Assembly (NCBI GenBank): GCA_025453975.1
Contig: JALOPI010000025.1
Coordinates: 1-50,203, forward strand
Direction: 5' to 3'
Source: Syntrophobacteraceae bacterium
Lineage (GTDB): Bacteria; Desulfobacterota; Syntrophobacteria; Syntrophobacterales; Syntrophobacteraceae
Length of the DNA: 50,203 bases
In this document: positions 32,475 through 41,334 of the stretch, piece by piece
Layout: every line of letters starts with the position of its first letter
Position numbering within the stretch: the first letter of the stretch is position 1
The notes under the pieces: model-generated
The model's input: the letters and a program-made list of their open reading frames with translations, nothing else
Told to the model about the DNA's origin: nothing
Databases searched by the model: none
Translations under genes and position numbers: made by a program

Positions 32475-33245
32475 TTGAGTCGCAAACCTCCCGACCTGTG
32501 TGAGAAAACGCTCTGGATCGCGGGGCTCAACCCCGTCTCCGAGGCCCTCAGATCCGGCGGCATCCAGATTTTCGAGCTGGTTTTGGCCCGACGCGACGCG
32601 AGGATCGAGGAGATCAGGGAGAGGGCCGAAGCGCGGTCCGTTCCGGTGCGCATCGAAGATCGGGATGCCCTCACCCGTAGGCTGGGGCATGGGCACCATC
32701 AGGGCGTCGCGGCACTGGTGGCCGAGTTTCCCACCGTGAGCCTGGAGGCATGGCTCGATCGTCCCCTGGAGGAAAGGGAGCCGCTCCTGATATTGGACAC
32801 CATCCAGGACCCCCAGAACCTGGGTGCCATCCTCAGGAGCGGGTGCTTCCTGGGTGCGAAGGCAGTGGTCCTGCCCAGGGACAGGGCGGCGCAGGTGACG
32901 GGAGCGGTCATCAAGGTGGCTGCCGGGGGTGCGTCACATGTCCCGGTGCTCCAGGTCACGAACCTGGTCCGCGCCATGGAGATGCTCAAAGATTCGGGGC
33001 TCTGGATTGCCGGCCTCGACGCGCGGGGGACCCATCGTCTCTACGATGCCGACCTGACGCCACCCATGGGCCTGGTCATAGGAAATGAGCAGAAAGGCCT
33101 GAGGCCGCTGGTCCGCAGACAGTGCGACCTTCTGCTCCACATACCGGCCCGGGGCCCCATCGATTCACTCAACGCCGCCACGGCCGGCGCCATTGCCCTG
33201 GCCGAACTGCAGCGCCAGCGCTCGAAGGGGCACCGGCCCGATTGA
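32475..33245 (+). CDS. rlmB: 23S rRNA 2'-O-methyltransferase RlmB (TrmH family)
   Basis: A 256-residue SPOUT methyltransferase, most like RlmB, which methylates the 2'-OH of G2251 in 23S rRNA. The N-terminal domain (LWIAGLNPVSEALRSG) is the RNA-binding substrate domain. The trefoil-knot motifs are LDTIQDPQNLGAILRSGCFLGAKAVVLP, VIGNEQKGL and IPARGPIDSLNAATAGAIAL. The start is a TTG at 32475 with GGAGCAAGG upstream. Its TGA abuts the stop of yggS on the other strand. TrmH-family substrate choice is hard to tell from motifs, so RlmB is likely but not certain. Confidence 0.88.
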   Translation: MSRKPPDLCEKTLWIAGLNPVSEALRSGGIQIFELVLARRDARIEEIRERAEARSVPVRIEDRDALTRRLGHGHHQGVAALVAEFPTVSLEAWLDRPLEEREPLLILDTIQDPQNLGAILRSGCFLGAKAVVLPRDRAAQVTGAVIKVAAGGASHVPVLQVTNLVRAMEMLKDSGLWIAGLDARGTHRLYDADLTPPMGLVIGNEQKGLRPLVRRQCDLLLHIPARGPIDSLNAATAGAIALAELQRQRSKGHRPD

Positions 33246-33941
33246 TCAGGTCGGCCTTTGCCCGAACAGCGCGGTTCCAACCCGCACCATGGTGGCCCCC
33301 TCCTCGATGGCCACCTCGAAGTCGTGGCTCATCCCCATGGAAAGCTCCGTGAGCTCATGGGGACTGGGGGAAGAGTCCCGGAGACGCTCCAGGAGCCCGC
33401 GCATCCTTCGAAAATAGGGACGCACCGCCTCGGGATCCTCCTCATAGGGAGGAAGGGCCATGAGGCCGCGCACCGCAACCCCGTCCAGGGAGGAAGCCAC
33501 CTCGAAAAGAGATACGGCCTCCCCGACGGGTGCCCCGTTTTTGCTCTTCTCGTCCCCCACGTTGATCTCCAGGAGAACGGGCATACGCTTCCCCCGGCGA
33601 TGAGCCTGGCGATCCAGCTCCCGGGCCAGGCTCACCCGATCCACCGTGTGGACCCAGTCGAAGAATTCCACGGCCTGTCGGGCCTTGTTGGACTGAAGAT
33701 GTCCGATGAAGTGCCACGAGATGGGAAGATCCGAAAGCTGCTCCATCTTGGATTTGGCTTCCTGCACGTAGTTCTCGCCCAGCACCGTGAGGCCGGCTTC
33801 CACTCCCGCGCGGACGATGTGGGGCGGCACGGTTTTCGTGACACCGATGAGACAGACGGACGACGGATCGCGCCCGCATCGCGCGCAAGCCGACTGGATC
33901 CTGTCGCGAATGACCTTGAGATTTGCCGCTACGAAAGTCAT
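33246..33941 (-). CDS. PLP homeostasis protein (YggS family)
   Basis: A 231-residue PLP-binding protein of the YggS/PROSC family, which buffers pyridoxal phosphate. The PLP lysine is in CLIGVTKTVPP. LGENYVQEAKSKM, WHFIGHLQSNKAR, LLEINVGDEKSKNG and the phosphate-binding end LSMGMSHDFEVAIEEGATMVRVGTALFG all match the family. The start at 33941 overlaps the maf stop by 4 bases, so the two are coupled. The gene order tatD-maf-yggS forms a small minus-strand operon. Confidence 0.93.
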   Translation of the reverse strand: MTFVAANLKVIRDRIQSACARCGRDPSSVCLIGVTKTVPPHIVRAGVEAGLTVLGENYVQEAKSKMEQLSDLPISWHFIGHLQSNKARQAVEFFDWVHTVDRVSLARELDRQAHRRGKRMPVLLEINVGDEKSKNGAPVGEAVSLFEVASSLDGVAVRGLMALPPYEEDPEAVRPYFRRMRGLLERLRDSSPSPHELTELSMGMSHDFEVAIEEGATMVRVGTALFGQRPT

Positions 33942-34600
33942 GGCCCGTTCCCTTGAGCCCCTCGCCAGGCCGACGTCCCCGCCCGGCAGGGCTCGATGAT
34001 GCCGTGCTCCACCAGCCAGTCGAGGGTCTCGGCGAGGGGCAGTCCCACGACGTTGGTGTAGGACCCTTCGATGGATCGCACCAGGAAGCCTCCCAGATCC
34101 TGGATGCCGTAGCCACCCGCCTTGTCCAGGGGCTCCCCCGTTCTGACGTAGGCCCATATCTCCTCGGGCTCCGCATTCCTGAACGCCACCGAGGTGCAAT
34201 GAGCGCCACGACGGCACACCCCCTCTCTCCGGTGGACCAGAGCCATGCCGCTGAAAACGCGGTGAGTCCTGCCGTTGAGGGTCTGGAGCATGGCGATGGC
34301 CTCGGCTTCGTCGACAGGCTTGCCAAAAACGCGGTCGCCCAAGGCCACGACGGTGTCGGCGGCAAGCACCCAGGAGTCCGGAAGCCGGTCCGCCACTCGC
34401 CCGGCCTTCTCCATAGCCCACTGAAGAGCCAGTCCGCCGGGATCCCCGACACTTTCGGGTAACGTCTCTTCCACGCCGCTGGGATCCACCCGCAGCTCGA
34501 TTCCCAGAAGCTCCAGCATGGAGCGGCGCCGGGGAGAGGCCGAGGCCAGGACCAGAGGCTTGCGATTACGATAGAGCAATGGGATTCCCTGCCAATGCAT
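33938..34600 (-). CDS. maf: Maf-family nucleoside triphosphate pyrophosphatase
   Basis: A 220-residue house-cleaning pyrophosphatase that hydrolyses non-canonical or m5/dTTP-type nucleotides. The start of the fold is LVLASASPRRRSMLELLGI, followed by AMEKAGRVA, LAADTVVALGDRVFGKP, GRTHRVFSGMAL and the end DKAGGYGIQDLGGFLVRSIEGSYTNVVGLPL. The G(G)YGIQ motif with QD is typical of the YhdE branch. GAAGGAG lies 9 bases upstream of the ATG at 34600. It is 14 bases downstream of tatD. Confidence 0.93.
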   Translation of the reverse strand: MHWQGIPLLYRNRKPLVLASASPRRRSMLELLGIELRVDPSGVEETLPESVGDPGGLALQWAMEKAGRVADRLPDSWVLAADTVVALGDRVFGKPVDEAEAIAMLQTLNGRTHRVFSGMALVHRREGVCRRGAHCTSVAFRNAEPEEIWAYVRTGEPLDKAGGYGIQDLGGFLVRSIEGSYTNVVGLPLAETLDWLVEHGIIEPCRAGTSAWRGAQGNGP

Positions 34601-34614
34601 TCCACTCGTCTCCT

Positions 34615-35403
34615 TCAGGGGATCGTATCGGATATCCCGAAGGCATCGAGGGCGTTTCGCGTGGTGTGGCGAGCCACTTCGTCCAGCGAGCACCGTCGGA
34701 GCTGTGCGATCTTCTGAGCCGTGTAGAGGACGTGAGCTGGCTCGTTGTCCTTGCCGCGGAACGGCACGGGAGCCAGAAAAGGTGCGTCGGTCTCAACGAG
34801 GAGGCGATCCATGGGGCAGCGCCTGGCGACTTCCTGCTGGGCTTCGGCCTTGGGATAGGTCACCGTACCGGGAATGGAGAGATAGAAGCCCAGACCGAGA
34901 GCCACCTCGGCCACCGCCCAGTCCCCGGAAAAACAGTGGAGAACTCCGCGCCTCAGATTTCCCGCATGGGGTGCGATCATGCGCAGAAAGTCCTCGTGGG
35001 CGTCCCGGACATGGAAGACGGCCGTGAGCCCCAGCTCACAGGCCAGCTCGACCTGCTGCTGGAAGCACTCCCGCTGCGCCGGCCTCGGCTGGCGGTCCCG
35101 GTAGTAGTCGAGGCCGATCTCGCCCAAAGCCACCACTTTCTGGCACGCCGCAAGCCGGCGCATGGAATCCAGGGTCCCCTCGTCGAGACGCCGGGCACCG
35201 TGGGGATGAATACCCACGGTGGCATGGATGTGCTCATGCGCCTCGGCCAGCTCGACGGCCTTGCGGCTGCTTTCGAGATCGATGCCGATGGTCACGATTC
35301 TGTAAACCCCGGCGCGGGAAGCTCGCTCGAGGACCGAGGGAAGGTCTTGCGCCAGCTCGGGAAAATCCAGATGCGCATGGGTGTCGACCAGTTTCACCGC
35401 CAT
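34615..35403 (-). CDS. tatD: TatD-family metal-dependent hydrolase
   Basis: A 262-residue TatD DNase-family protein. Metal motifs: VDTHAHLDF at the N-terminus (two histidines), VGIHPHGA, the glutamate of LGEIGLDYY, the histidine of VFHVRDAHED, HCFSGDWAVA and the aspartate of LLVETDAPFL. All expected ligands are present. GGGAGGATGGGAAAGAGGA precedes the ATG at 35403, supporting this start over longer in-frame ones. It heads the tatD-maf-yggS operon and is divergent from the SH3-domain gene. Confidence 0.93.
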   Translation of the reverse strand: MAVKLVDTHAHLDFPELAQDLPSVLERASRAGVYRIVTIGIDLESSRKAVELAEAHEHIHATVGIHPHGARRLDEGTLDSMRRLAACQKVVALGEIGLDYYRDRQPRPAQRECFQQQVELACELGLTAVFHVRDAHEDFLRMIAPHAGNLRRGVLHCFSGDWAVAEVALGLGFYLSIPGTVTYPKAEAQQEVARRCPMDRLLVETDAPFLAPVPFRGKDNEPAHVLYTAQKIAQLRRCSLDEVARHTTRNALDAFGISDTIP

Positions 35404-35584
35404 TCCTCTTTCCCATCCTCCCTTAACAGCGCCGTGGCGCTCGGTGAGTCCGCGGGCCCTCAACCATGGGTCTTGCGCCAAGCGGAGGGCTCCATTGCGT
35501 CCAGGACGGTTTCCCACCCTTTCACGAGGACGCTTATTAGATCAATACCCATCAAACGTCAAACTCCTCCAGACCGACTTTTCC

Positions 35585-35613
35585 TTGCCTGGCGGAGCCA
35601 CTCCTTCTATAAT
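35585..35613 (+). promoter_or_regulatory. Promoter of the SH3 anchor gene
   Basis: TTGCCT (35585-35590) and a perfect TATAAT (35608-35613) are 17 bases apart. The predicted start near 35620 gives a leader of about 48 bases. Confidence 0.75.
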
Positions 35614-35667
35614 GGCGGCCCTACTGACTTCGCACAATACCCTTTCTCTCATTTCGGGGAGACCGTC

Positions 35668-36339
35668 ATGAAAAGATGCCACCTCAGCGCGCTCACATGC
35701 CTGACTATGGTGCTGCTGTCGATGTTCATGCCAGCCCACGCCCGGTCCGAGACGGTCTACGTCAACGATGCTCATGAAATCGCCATGCGCAGCGGTCCCA
35801 GTGTCCAGAACCGGGTGATCCGAATGCTTTCGCCCGGCACTGCCCTCGAGCTCCTGGGAAGCAAGACCGACTGGAGTCGCATCCGCCTGCCCGAAGGATC
35901 GGGCAACGTGCGGGAGGGTTGGGTCCTCACCCGCTTCCTGTCCACCGTTTCGCCCGAAACGCTGCAACAGAAGGGCCTGGAGCAGGAGAACGCATCCCTC
36001 AAGGAGATGATCGAATCCCTGGAGAGGGAGAAGGCCGATCACGCTCGAATCCAGAAGGAGCTGCAGGACAAGATCGCCAAGCTGGAATCCAGCTACGAGA
36101 GTCTCAAGGCGGGATCGAGCAGCTACATCAAGTTCAAGGAGGAGTTCGATGCGACCAGGACCGCCCTGGCCGCCGCCCAGAGCAACTACCAGAGCCTCCT
36201 CCAGGAGAACGAGAACCTGCGGCTGTCGCAGAAGATCAAGTGGTTCGCGGCTGGAGCCGCGGTGCTGGTTTCAGGTTGGGCATTGGGGCTGCTGACCGGC
36301 CGTCTCCAGAGAAAGCGCCGCTCGACCTACCGCATTTGA
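35668..36339 (+). CDS. SH3-domain membrane-anchored protein (YgiM-like)
   Basis: A 223-residue envelope protein. The signal peptide (to ~26, PAHARS) is followed by a bacterial SH3 domain (VYVNDAHEIAMRSGPSVQNRVIRMLSPGTALELL and GWVLTRFLS). A coiled coil covers ~95-185 and a C-terminal membrane helix ~190-212 (WFAAGAAVLVSGWALGLLTG), with a short basic tail RLQRKRRSTYRI. This fits the SH3-and-anchor family to which YgiM belongs. GGGGAG lies before the ATG. The SH3 domain presumably contacts peptidoglycan in the periplasm. It has its own promoter and stands alone. Confidence 0.9.
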   Translation: MKRCHLSALTCLTMVLLSMFMPAHARSETVYVNDAHEIAMRSGPSVQNRVIRMLSPGTALELLGSKTDWSRIRLPEGSGNVREGWVLTRFLSTVSPETLQQKGLEQENASLKEMIESLEREKADHARIQKELQDKIAKLESSYESLKAGSSSYIKFKEEFDATRTALAAAQSNYQSLLQENENLRLSQKIKWFAAGAAVLVSGWALGLLTGRLQRKRRSTYRI

Positions 36340-36382
36340 GCTCAGCCGGCGGCGGCCCAACACCCTGTGAGCGCCATTCCCA

Positions 36383-36985
36383 TCAGAGCTTCGAGCCTTT
36401 CTGCCTGTACTGTTCCATCCTTTTGGAGTCCCCCAGCTCCTTGAAGAGATCCGCCTGAAAGGAATAGACCTCCTTGAGCTTCGACGGCTGGTCCTGAAGC
36501 AGCACTTCGGCCTTCTGGGCGAATTCCTGCGCTTTGTTTCGGGAGCCTTTCATTCTCCAGGCTCGCGCCAGACCGAAGAAGGCCTCTCCGTTATAGGCGT
36601 CGATCTGAATGGCCTGCTCCAGGAGCGGAATGGCGGCATCGGGCTTACCCTGGCCCAGGGCGGTCCTGGCCTGTTCCACGAGATGCATCGAGGCCAGCTG
36701 CTGAGGGGCAGCCGGCTCCTGTTTCTTCATGGCTTGTGGTGCGGCCGGCTCCTGGCCGGCGGGCAGATTCCCCTCGCGGAACGAGGGGGTGGGCTTCAGA
36801 ATCGGCTCACCGGGCATCGATGCCGCCGGCGGCGCCTGCGAAAAGCCCGCGGGGGGGATGCTCCGGGCTGCCTGGGCCGGCGGCGTCCGCCAGTCGGGGG
36901 GAACGGCCACCTGTCTCGGCGCGCAGCCAGTCGACAGGATCACGGCCAGGCCCGCTCCCGCCCATGCCAGGCCTGCCCGTCGCAT
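36383..36985 (-). CDS. TPR lipoprotein, LpoP-like PBP1B partner
   Basis: A 200-residue lipoprotein. The signal MRRAGLAWAGAGLAVILSTGC ends in a lipobox, and the residue after the lipidated cysteine is alanine, which favours outer-membrane sorting. A proline-rich linker (~25-95) spans the periplasm. Residues ~105-195 hold tetratricopeptide-like helices (ARTALGQGKPDAAIPLLEQAIQI, YNGEAFFGLARAWRMKG, AQEFAQKAEVLL). LpoP of Pseudomonas, also a TPR lipoprotein, activates PBP1B and is commonly encoded beside it. This gene follows PBP1B on the same strand. Start 36985 is chosen for the signal peptide; an in-frame ATG at 37123 with GAGAGG upstream would hide the signal. Confidence 0.8.
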   Translation of the reverse strand: MRRAGLAWAGAGLAVILSTGCAPRQVAVPPDWRTPPAQAARSIPPAGFSQAPPAASMPGEPILKPTPSFREGNLPAGQEPAAPQAMKKQEPAAPQQLASMHLVEQARTALGQGKPDAAIPLLEQAIQIDAYNGEAFFGLARAWRMKGSRNKAQEFAQKAEVLLQDQPSKLKEVYSFQADLFKELGDSKRMEQYRQKGSKL

Positions 36986-37164
36986 GTGGAGCCATCCGTC
37001 GCCATCGCCCAGGCCCAAGGGGCGAGCGACATGGCCCGTGAGCGTGCGTGGCGCACGCAGCACCTCGTTGCCATTGACCCGATTCCAAACCTTCAACAAC
37101 CAGCGTCCACCGTACATCATCACCAGTCCCTCTCACTCCAGAAGCCATCCAGCTACTCGAAGGC

Positions 37165-39426
37165 TCATTGGCGTCCGTGTAACGTGCAATAATCTCCAGG
37201 GACGCGCTCCGAAAGGAACACTTCCAGCCGCTTATCCCGGCAGCCCACCGTGGCGAGCTGCCCCGTCTCGGTGCAAATGATCCGCTGGACCACCCCGGGG
37301 ACCATTCGAAAAGGCTGGGGATTCATCCAGGGGCGAACCTCGCTGATGAACCGGGCCCAGAGTCGTCCCGCGCCCGTAGCCCCCGTCAGATGGGTGGGGC
37401 GGTTGTCGTCAAAACCAACCCAGACCAGCACCAGGAGATCCGTCGTGTATCCCGCAAACCAGGAGTCTCGATAGTCGGTGGTCGTGCCCGTCTTGCCGGC
37501 GCAGGGAAAATCTCCCGCCAGCCGTTTGACGCTCTTGGCCGTGCCCCTTTCCATGGCCCCCTGCAGGAAGTCGGTGATGATGAACGCCCGAGCCGGGGAG
37601 GTGACGGAGACCAGATCCACGCTGCTCCTCCTCTGGACCTCACCCCTTTCGCCCACCACTTCCCGCAGAGACAACAGGAAAGGCTTCTGGCCCTCGTTGT
37701 CCAGAGTGGCGTAGGCCGACGCCAGCTCGAGGGGCGTGACCTCGAAAGCCCCGAGGGCCAGCGACGGCTGAGGCTCGAGGGGCGAGCGGATTCCCAGATC
37801 GCGCAGGAGCGTGACGATGTTCTCCAGCCCCATCTGAACCGCCAGCTGGACCGTCGGCACGTTCAGCGATTCCTCCAGGGCCTGCCGCATCATCACACGT
37901 CCGCGGTATCGGTCATCATGGTTGCGGGGCCACCAGTCCGCCCCCCCCGTGGGGAAGCCGGCCGGCGCGTCCTCGAGCCAGCTCACCGGCGCGAGCCTGT
38001 CGAGGGCGCTGAGGAAAACGAAGGGCTTGATGGCCGATCCCGGCTGCCGCGACGCATGGATGGCGCGGTTGAAGCTGCTTTCCGCATAAACGCGGCCGCC
38101 CACCATGGCCAGCACCGCACCCGTTTTGGGATGCACGGCGATCAGGGCGGCCTGGAGCGGGCCCCTTTCCTTTTCAGCCTCCAGGGCGGGCCGCTCCCTC
38201 TCCAGCTCGCGCAGTCCTTCCTGGACCGCTGTTTCGGCGGCCAGGGACATTTCCGGGTGCAAGCTGGTGTAGATGGTCAAGCCTTCGGAAGCCAGGACTT
38301 CGGGGGCGTAAAGCTCCTGGAGCTGTTGACGCACATAGTCCACGTAATAGGGGGCGGAACTGGCCGGAAGCGAAGTCTCCGTCGTTCGGACGGGCTCGTT
38401 GCGGGCACTCTCGTAAGCGTCGCTGCCGATGACTTCCAGGTCCAGCATTCGCCTCAGGACCGTGTTGCGCCGGTCTCGGGCCGCCGCGGGATGCTCCAGG
38501 GGCGAGTAATGGTTGGGGGCCTGGATCATTCCCGCCAGGGTGGCTGACTCCGCCAGGCTGAGGTCCTCCACGTTGCGCCCGAAAAAGACGCGGGCGGCCT
38601 CCCCTATTCCGTGAATGGCCACGCTCCCGTTCTGGCCGAGATAGATCTCGTTGAGATACATTTCCAGAATCTCGTCTTTTGCGTACAGAGCCTCCAGGAC
38701 CAGCGCCATGGAAGCCTCCATCAGCTTGCGCCTGAGCCTCCGCTCGGGCTCCAGGAAGTAATTCTTCACCAGCTGTTGCGTGATGGTCGAGCCGCCCTCC
38801 ACCACCCGTCCCGCCCGCAAGTCCACCCACAAGGCCCGCAGGATGGACCAGAAGTCCATTCCCGGGTGCTCGTAGAAGCGATGGTCCTCGATGGCCAGCA
38901 CCGCGCGAACCAGGTCGGGCTGGAGCTGCTTCACGTTGATGAGCAGCCGGCTTTCCCGCTCGGGACCGAAAAGTCGGGCAATCTCCAGGGGCTCCAGCTC
39001 CAGGAAACCCAGGTCGCCGGTCTGCCCCCGGATGCGGGACAGGGTGTCGCGGTCGAACTCCAGGCGTACCTGCCGGGGCGGAAGTGAGGATCCGGGAAAT
39101 CGAAACTCCCTCAAGTGGACATTCAGACTGCCCTGGGAGACCCGGAACTCCCCGGCCCCCAGGGGCTCCCTCGCCACCTCCCGGTAGCGGCGCACCTCCA
39201 GCAGACTCCGCACCCGCGAGAGCGAAATCTTCAGCCCGGGATAGATGGGAACGGTGGCTGAAAAAACACGCGAGGGAACGCTCCATTTGCGCGATTCGAA
39301 GCGCTCGCGGATCTGGACTGAAAGCCTGTGGAAATAAGCGAGGACCCCCAGCGATACCGCTACCAGCAGGATCGCCACGATGAGCTTCCAGGGAAAGACG
39401 CGCTTACGAAAGAGGGGTCGGTTCAT
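37165..39426 (-). CDS. mrcB: Penicillin-binding protein 1B (bifunctional)
   Basis: A 753-residue class A penicillin-binding protein. A cytoplasmic start and transmembrane helix (~14-34) are followed by a UB2H-like domain (RVFSATVPIYPGLKISLSRV, ~60-140). The glycosyltransferase domain has EDHRFYEHPGMD, GGSTITQQLVKN and LNEIYLGQ. The transpeptidase has SRQPGSAIKPF (active serine), the SxN motif in EESLNVPT and AGKTGTT. All catalytic motifs are intact. The UB2H domain identifies the PBP1B rather than PBP1A type, and it is the docking site of Lpo activators in E. coli. The start at 39426 gives the short cytoplasmic tail. Confidence 0.93.
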   Translation of the reverse strand: MNRPLFRKRVFPWKLIVAILLVAVSLGVLAYFHRLSVQIRERFESRKWSVPSRVFSATVPIYPGLKISLSRVRSLLEVRRYREVAREPLGAGEFRVSQGSLNVHLREFRFPGSSLPPRQVRLEFDRDTLSRIRGQTGDLGFLELEPLEIARLFGPERESRLLINVKQLQPDLVRAVLAIEDHRFYEHPGMDFWSILRALWVDLRAGRVVEGGSTITQQLVKNYFLEPERRLRRKLMEASMALVLEALYAKDEILEMYLNEIYLGQNGSVAIHGIGEAARVFFGRNVEDLSLAESATLAGMIQAPNHYSPLEHPAAARDRRNTVLRRMLDLEVIGSDAYESARNEPVRTTETSLPASSAPYYVDYVRQQLQELYAPEVLASEGLTIYTSLHPEMSLAAETAVQEGLRELERERPALEAEKERGPLQAALIAVHPKTGAVLAMVGGRVYAESSFNRAIHASRQPGSAIKPFVFLSALDRLAPVSWLEDAPAGFPTGGADWWPRNHDDRYRGRVMMRQALEESLNVPTVQLAVQMGLENIVTLLRDLGIRSPLEPQPSLALGAFEVTPLELASAYATLDNEGQKPFLLSLREVVGERGEVQRRSSVDLVSVTSPARAFIITDFLQGAMERGTAKSVKRLAGDFPCAGKTGTTTDYRDSWFAGYTTDLLVLVWVGFDDNRPTHLTGATGAGRLWARFISEVRPWMNPQPFRMVPGVVQRIICTETGQLATVGCRDKRLEVFLSERVPGDYCTLHGRQ

Positions 39427-39585
39427 GTTCCCCAGAAGGTGAAAAACCAGGATCACAAGGCGATGGCATCCGCCTCCGCGCAGGGCTGTGGCCCGGTGCC
39501 TGATCGGGCGCGCATCAGGGTTCCGACACCCCACGTCCCTTGGACGCTCCCCGCACCACGCCCCCAAAAAGCGAGGCCCCCTCCC

Positions 39586-41007
39586 TCAATCCTTGCGATC
39601 CAGCCGCACCACGCACTCGATGTGAGCCGTGTGGGGGAACAGGTCGAAAGGTCGAACGCGCCCAACGCCATATCTCTCGCTCAGCATGGACAGATCGCGG
39701 GCCAGGGTCGACGGGTTGCACGACACCGCCACGATCCTCCGCGGCGCAAGCTCCAGAAGTGCCTTGATCACCGAAGGGTGCATTCCGGAGCGCGGCGGGT
39801 CCGTCACCACCACGTCGGGCGGTCCCGCTGATCCGGGCCCACGGGATGCATTCAGGATGATCTCCTTCAGATCGCCGGCAAGAAACCGGCAATTCTCGAC
39901 GCCATTGAAACGGCAGTTGACCTTGGCATCCTCCACCGCGTCGGCCACAATTTCAAATCCTAACACCTCTTTCGCCCTGGACGCAATACAAAGCGAGATG
40001 CTGCCTGTGCCACAGTAGAGGTCCCAGACCGTCTCACGCCCCTCGAGCTCCGCCAGCTCCAGGACGGCCTGGTAGAGTCCCTCGGCTGCATAAGAATTGG
40101 TCTGGAAAAACGAATGGGCGGAGATCCGGAAGCGCAGATCCATGAGCCGCTCCTCGATGAACCCGGGTCCGAAGACACTCCGGCTTGCGTCCCCCACCGC
40201 CACCTGGGCCTTCTTCCTGCTGACGGAGTGGACGAAGGTCGTGATGGAGGGGAAGAGTGATCTCAGGTGGAGGGCCAGACCGTCCACCACATCCTCCCCA
40301 CCGGGATGGGCGGCCGTGACCAGATGGATCAGGCACTCGCCGGTCCTTTTGGCCTCCCGAATGACCAGGAACCGCCAGAATCCCTGGTGGGTTCGCGTCG
40401 TGTAGGCCGGCAGCCCGCTCTTCCGACACCAATCGCGGGAGGCGCGCAGCATCTCCACGGACTCCGGGGACTCGAGGCGGCACGCCTCCACATCGAATAT
40501 CCGGTCAAACCGGCCCCTCACATGGAGCCCCACCGCAAAGGATCGATCGTAATCCCGACCCGTGGCGATTTCCTCGGGGGAAAGCCAGCGCCTCTCGGAA
40601 AAAGTGTACTCCATCTTGTTTCGATACCACTGCTCCCTGGGCGATGGAACCGTCCGGTCCACCTCGACGTCCGTGGCCCCAGCCAGGTGCTCGAGACATT
40701 CAGAAACGTGCTGGCGCTTCCACGAAAGCTGGTCTTCATAGGGGATGTGCTGCCACTGACAGCCCCCGCACAGACCGAAATGCGGGCAGAAAGGCTCGCA
40801 TTCGCGAGGTGACCTGCGGATGCACCCCATGACCTGAGCCTCGGCGTACTGCTTCTTTTTGCGCACCACCCTTGCCAGCACCCGCTGGCCGGGAGCCGCG
40901 CCTTCGAGGAACACCACGAGCCCCTCGTGTCGACACACGGCTTTGCCTCCAAAGGCCAGCTTTTCCACCTCCAGCTCGATCTCCATGCCTTTTTGAATTG
41001 AGCCCAT
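39586..41007 (-). CDS. rlmD: 23S rRNA (uracil-1939-C5)-methyltransferase RlmD
   Basis: A 473-residue SAM-dependent RNA methyltransferase of the RumA/TrmA class. It has a TRAM domain (~8-65, IELEVEKLAFGGKAVCR), an iron-sulfur cluster motif CEPFCPHFGLCGGCQW, and the SAM-binding WDLYCGTGSISL. VVTDPPRSGMHP and the catalytic cysteine in VAVSCNPSTLARDL complete the active site, with HIECVVRLDRK at the end. All motifs are present. The ATG at 41007 has GAAGAAGA upstream; 40986 is an alternative. RlmC or RlmD cannot be separated with certainty, but the cluster and length favour RlmD. Confidence 0.87.
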   Translation of the reverse strand: MGSIQKGMEIELEVEKLAFGGKAVCRHEGLVVFLEGAAPGQRVLARVVRKKKQYAEAQVMGCIRRSPRECEPFCPHFGLCGGCQWQHIPYEDQLSWKRQHVSECLEHLAGATDVEVDRTVPSPREQWYRNKMEYTFSERRWLSPEEIATGRDYDRSFAVGLHVRGRFDRIFDVEACRLESPESVEMLRASRDWCRKSGLPAYTTRTHQGFWRFLVIREAKRTGECLIHLVTAAHPGGEDVVDGLALHLRSLFPSITTFVHSVSRKKAQVAVGDASRSVFGPGFIEERLMDLRFRISAHSFFQTNSYAAEGLYQAVLELAELEGRETVWDLYCGTGSISLCIASRAKEVLGFEIVADAVEDAKVNCRFNGVENCRFLAGDLKEIILNASRGPGSAGPPDVVVTDPPRSGMHPSVIKALLELAPRRIVAVSCNPSTLARDLSMLSERYGVGRVRPFDLFPHTAHIECVVRLDRKD

Positions 41008-41117
41008 TCTTCTTCTGTTCCAGCAGCTTCCCATCCTGAAGATGAAAGCCGCGTTCGAGGTCTTGAAACGTTTCAAGGTTTGAAATATACCTCGAGCGGC
41101 TGACAAATGGCCTTCCC

Positions 41118-41175
41118 GTCATCATGACCGAAGGGAGCGATTCAAGATCCCTCTCATTCGTTCAGGATGACAAAG
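41118..41175. repeat. REP-like intergenic element
   Basis: The minus strand carries TGTCATCCTGAACGAATGAG, then GGGATCTTGAATCGCTCCC and TTCGGTCATGATG. It recalls the widespread intergenic family whose members read CATTCTGAGCGAAGCGAAG and then AATCT. It lies between rlmD and the prenyltransferase gene. Confidence 0.5.
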
Positions 41176-41334
41176 GTCCACATTCAGCCCGTTCGTGGTA
41201 TAAACCGGGGATAGCTCAGCGGGGCGGCATTGTGCGCCCCGGCCTTCCCCGGGACGTCGCCTGGGATCGTCTCCATCATGATCCGATCCGGCCCGGGAAG
41301 GCATGAGGAGCTACCTATACGCTCAGGGGGGCTT

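Noticed and set aside
41212..41290. tRNA-like start GGGGATAGCTCAG
   Set aside because: No proper D-stem closure, anticodon arm, GGTTCGA-type T-loop or matching acceptor strand follows. The nearby CGGGGCG/CGCCCCG hairpin has no T-run.
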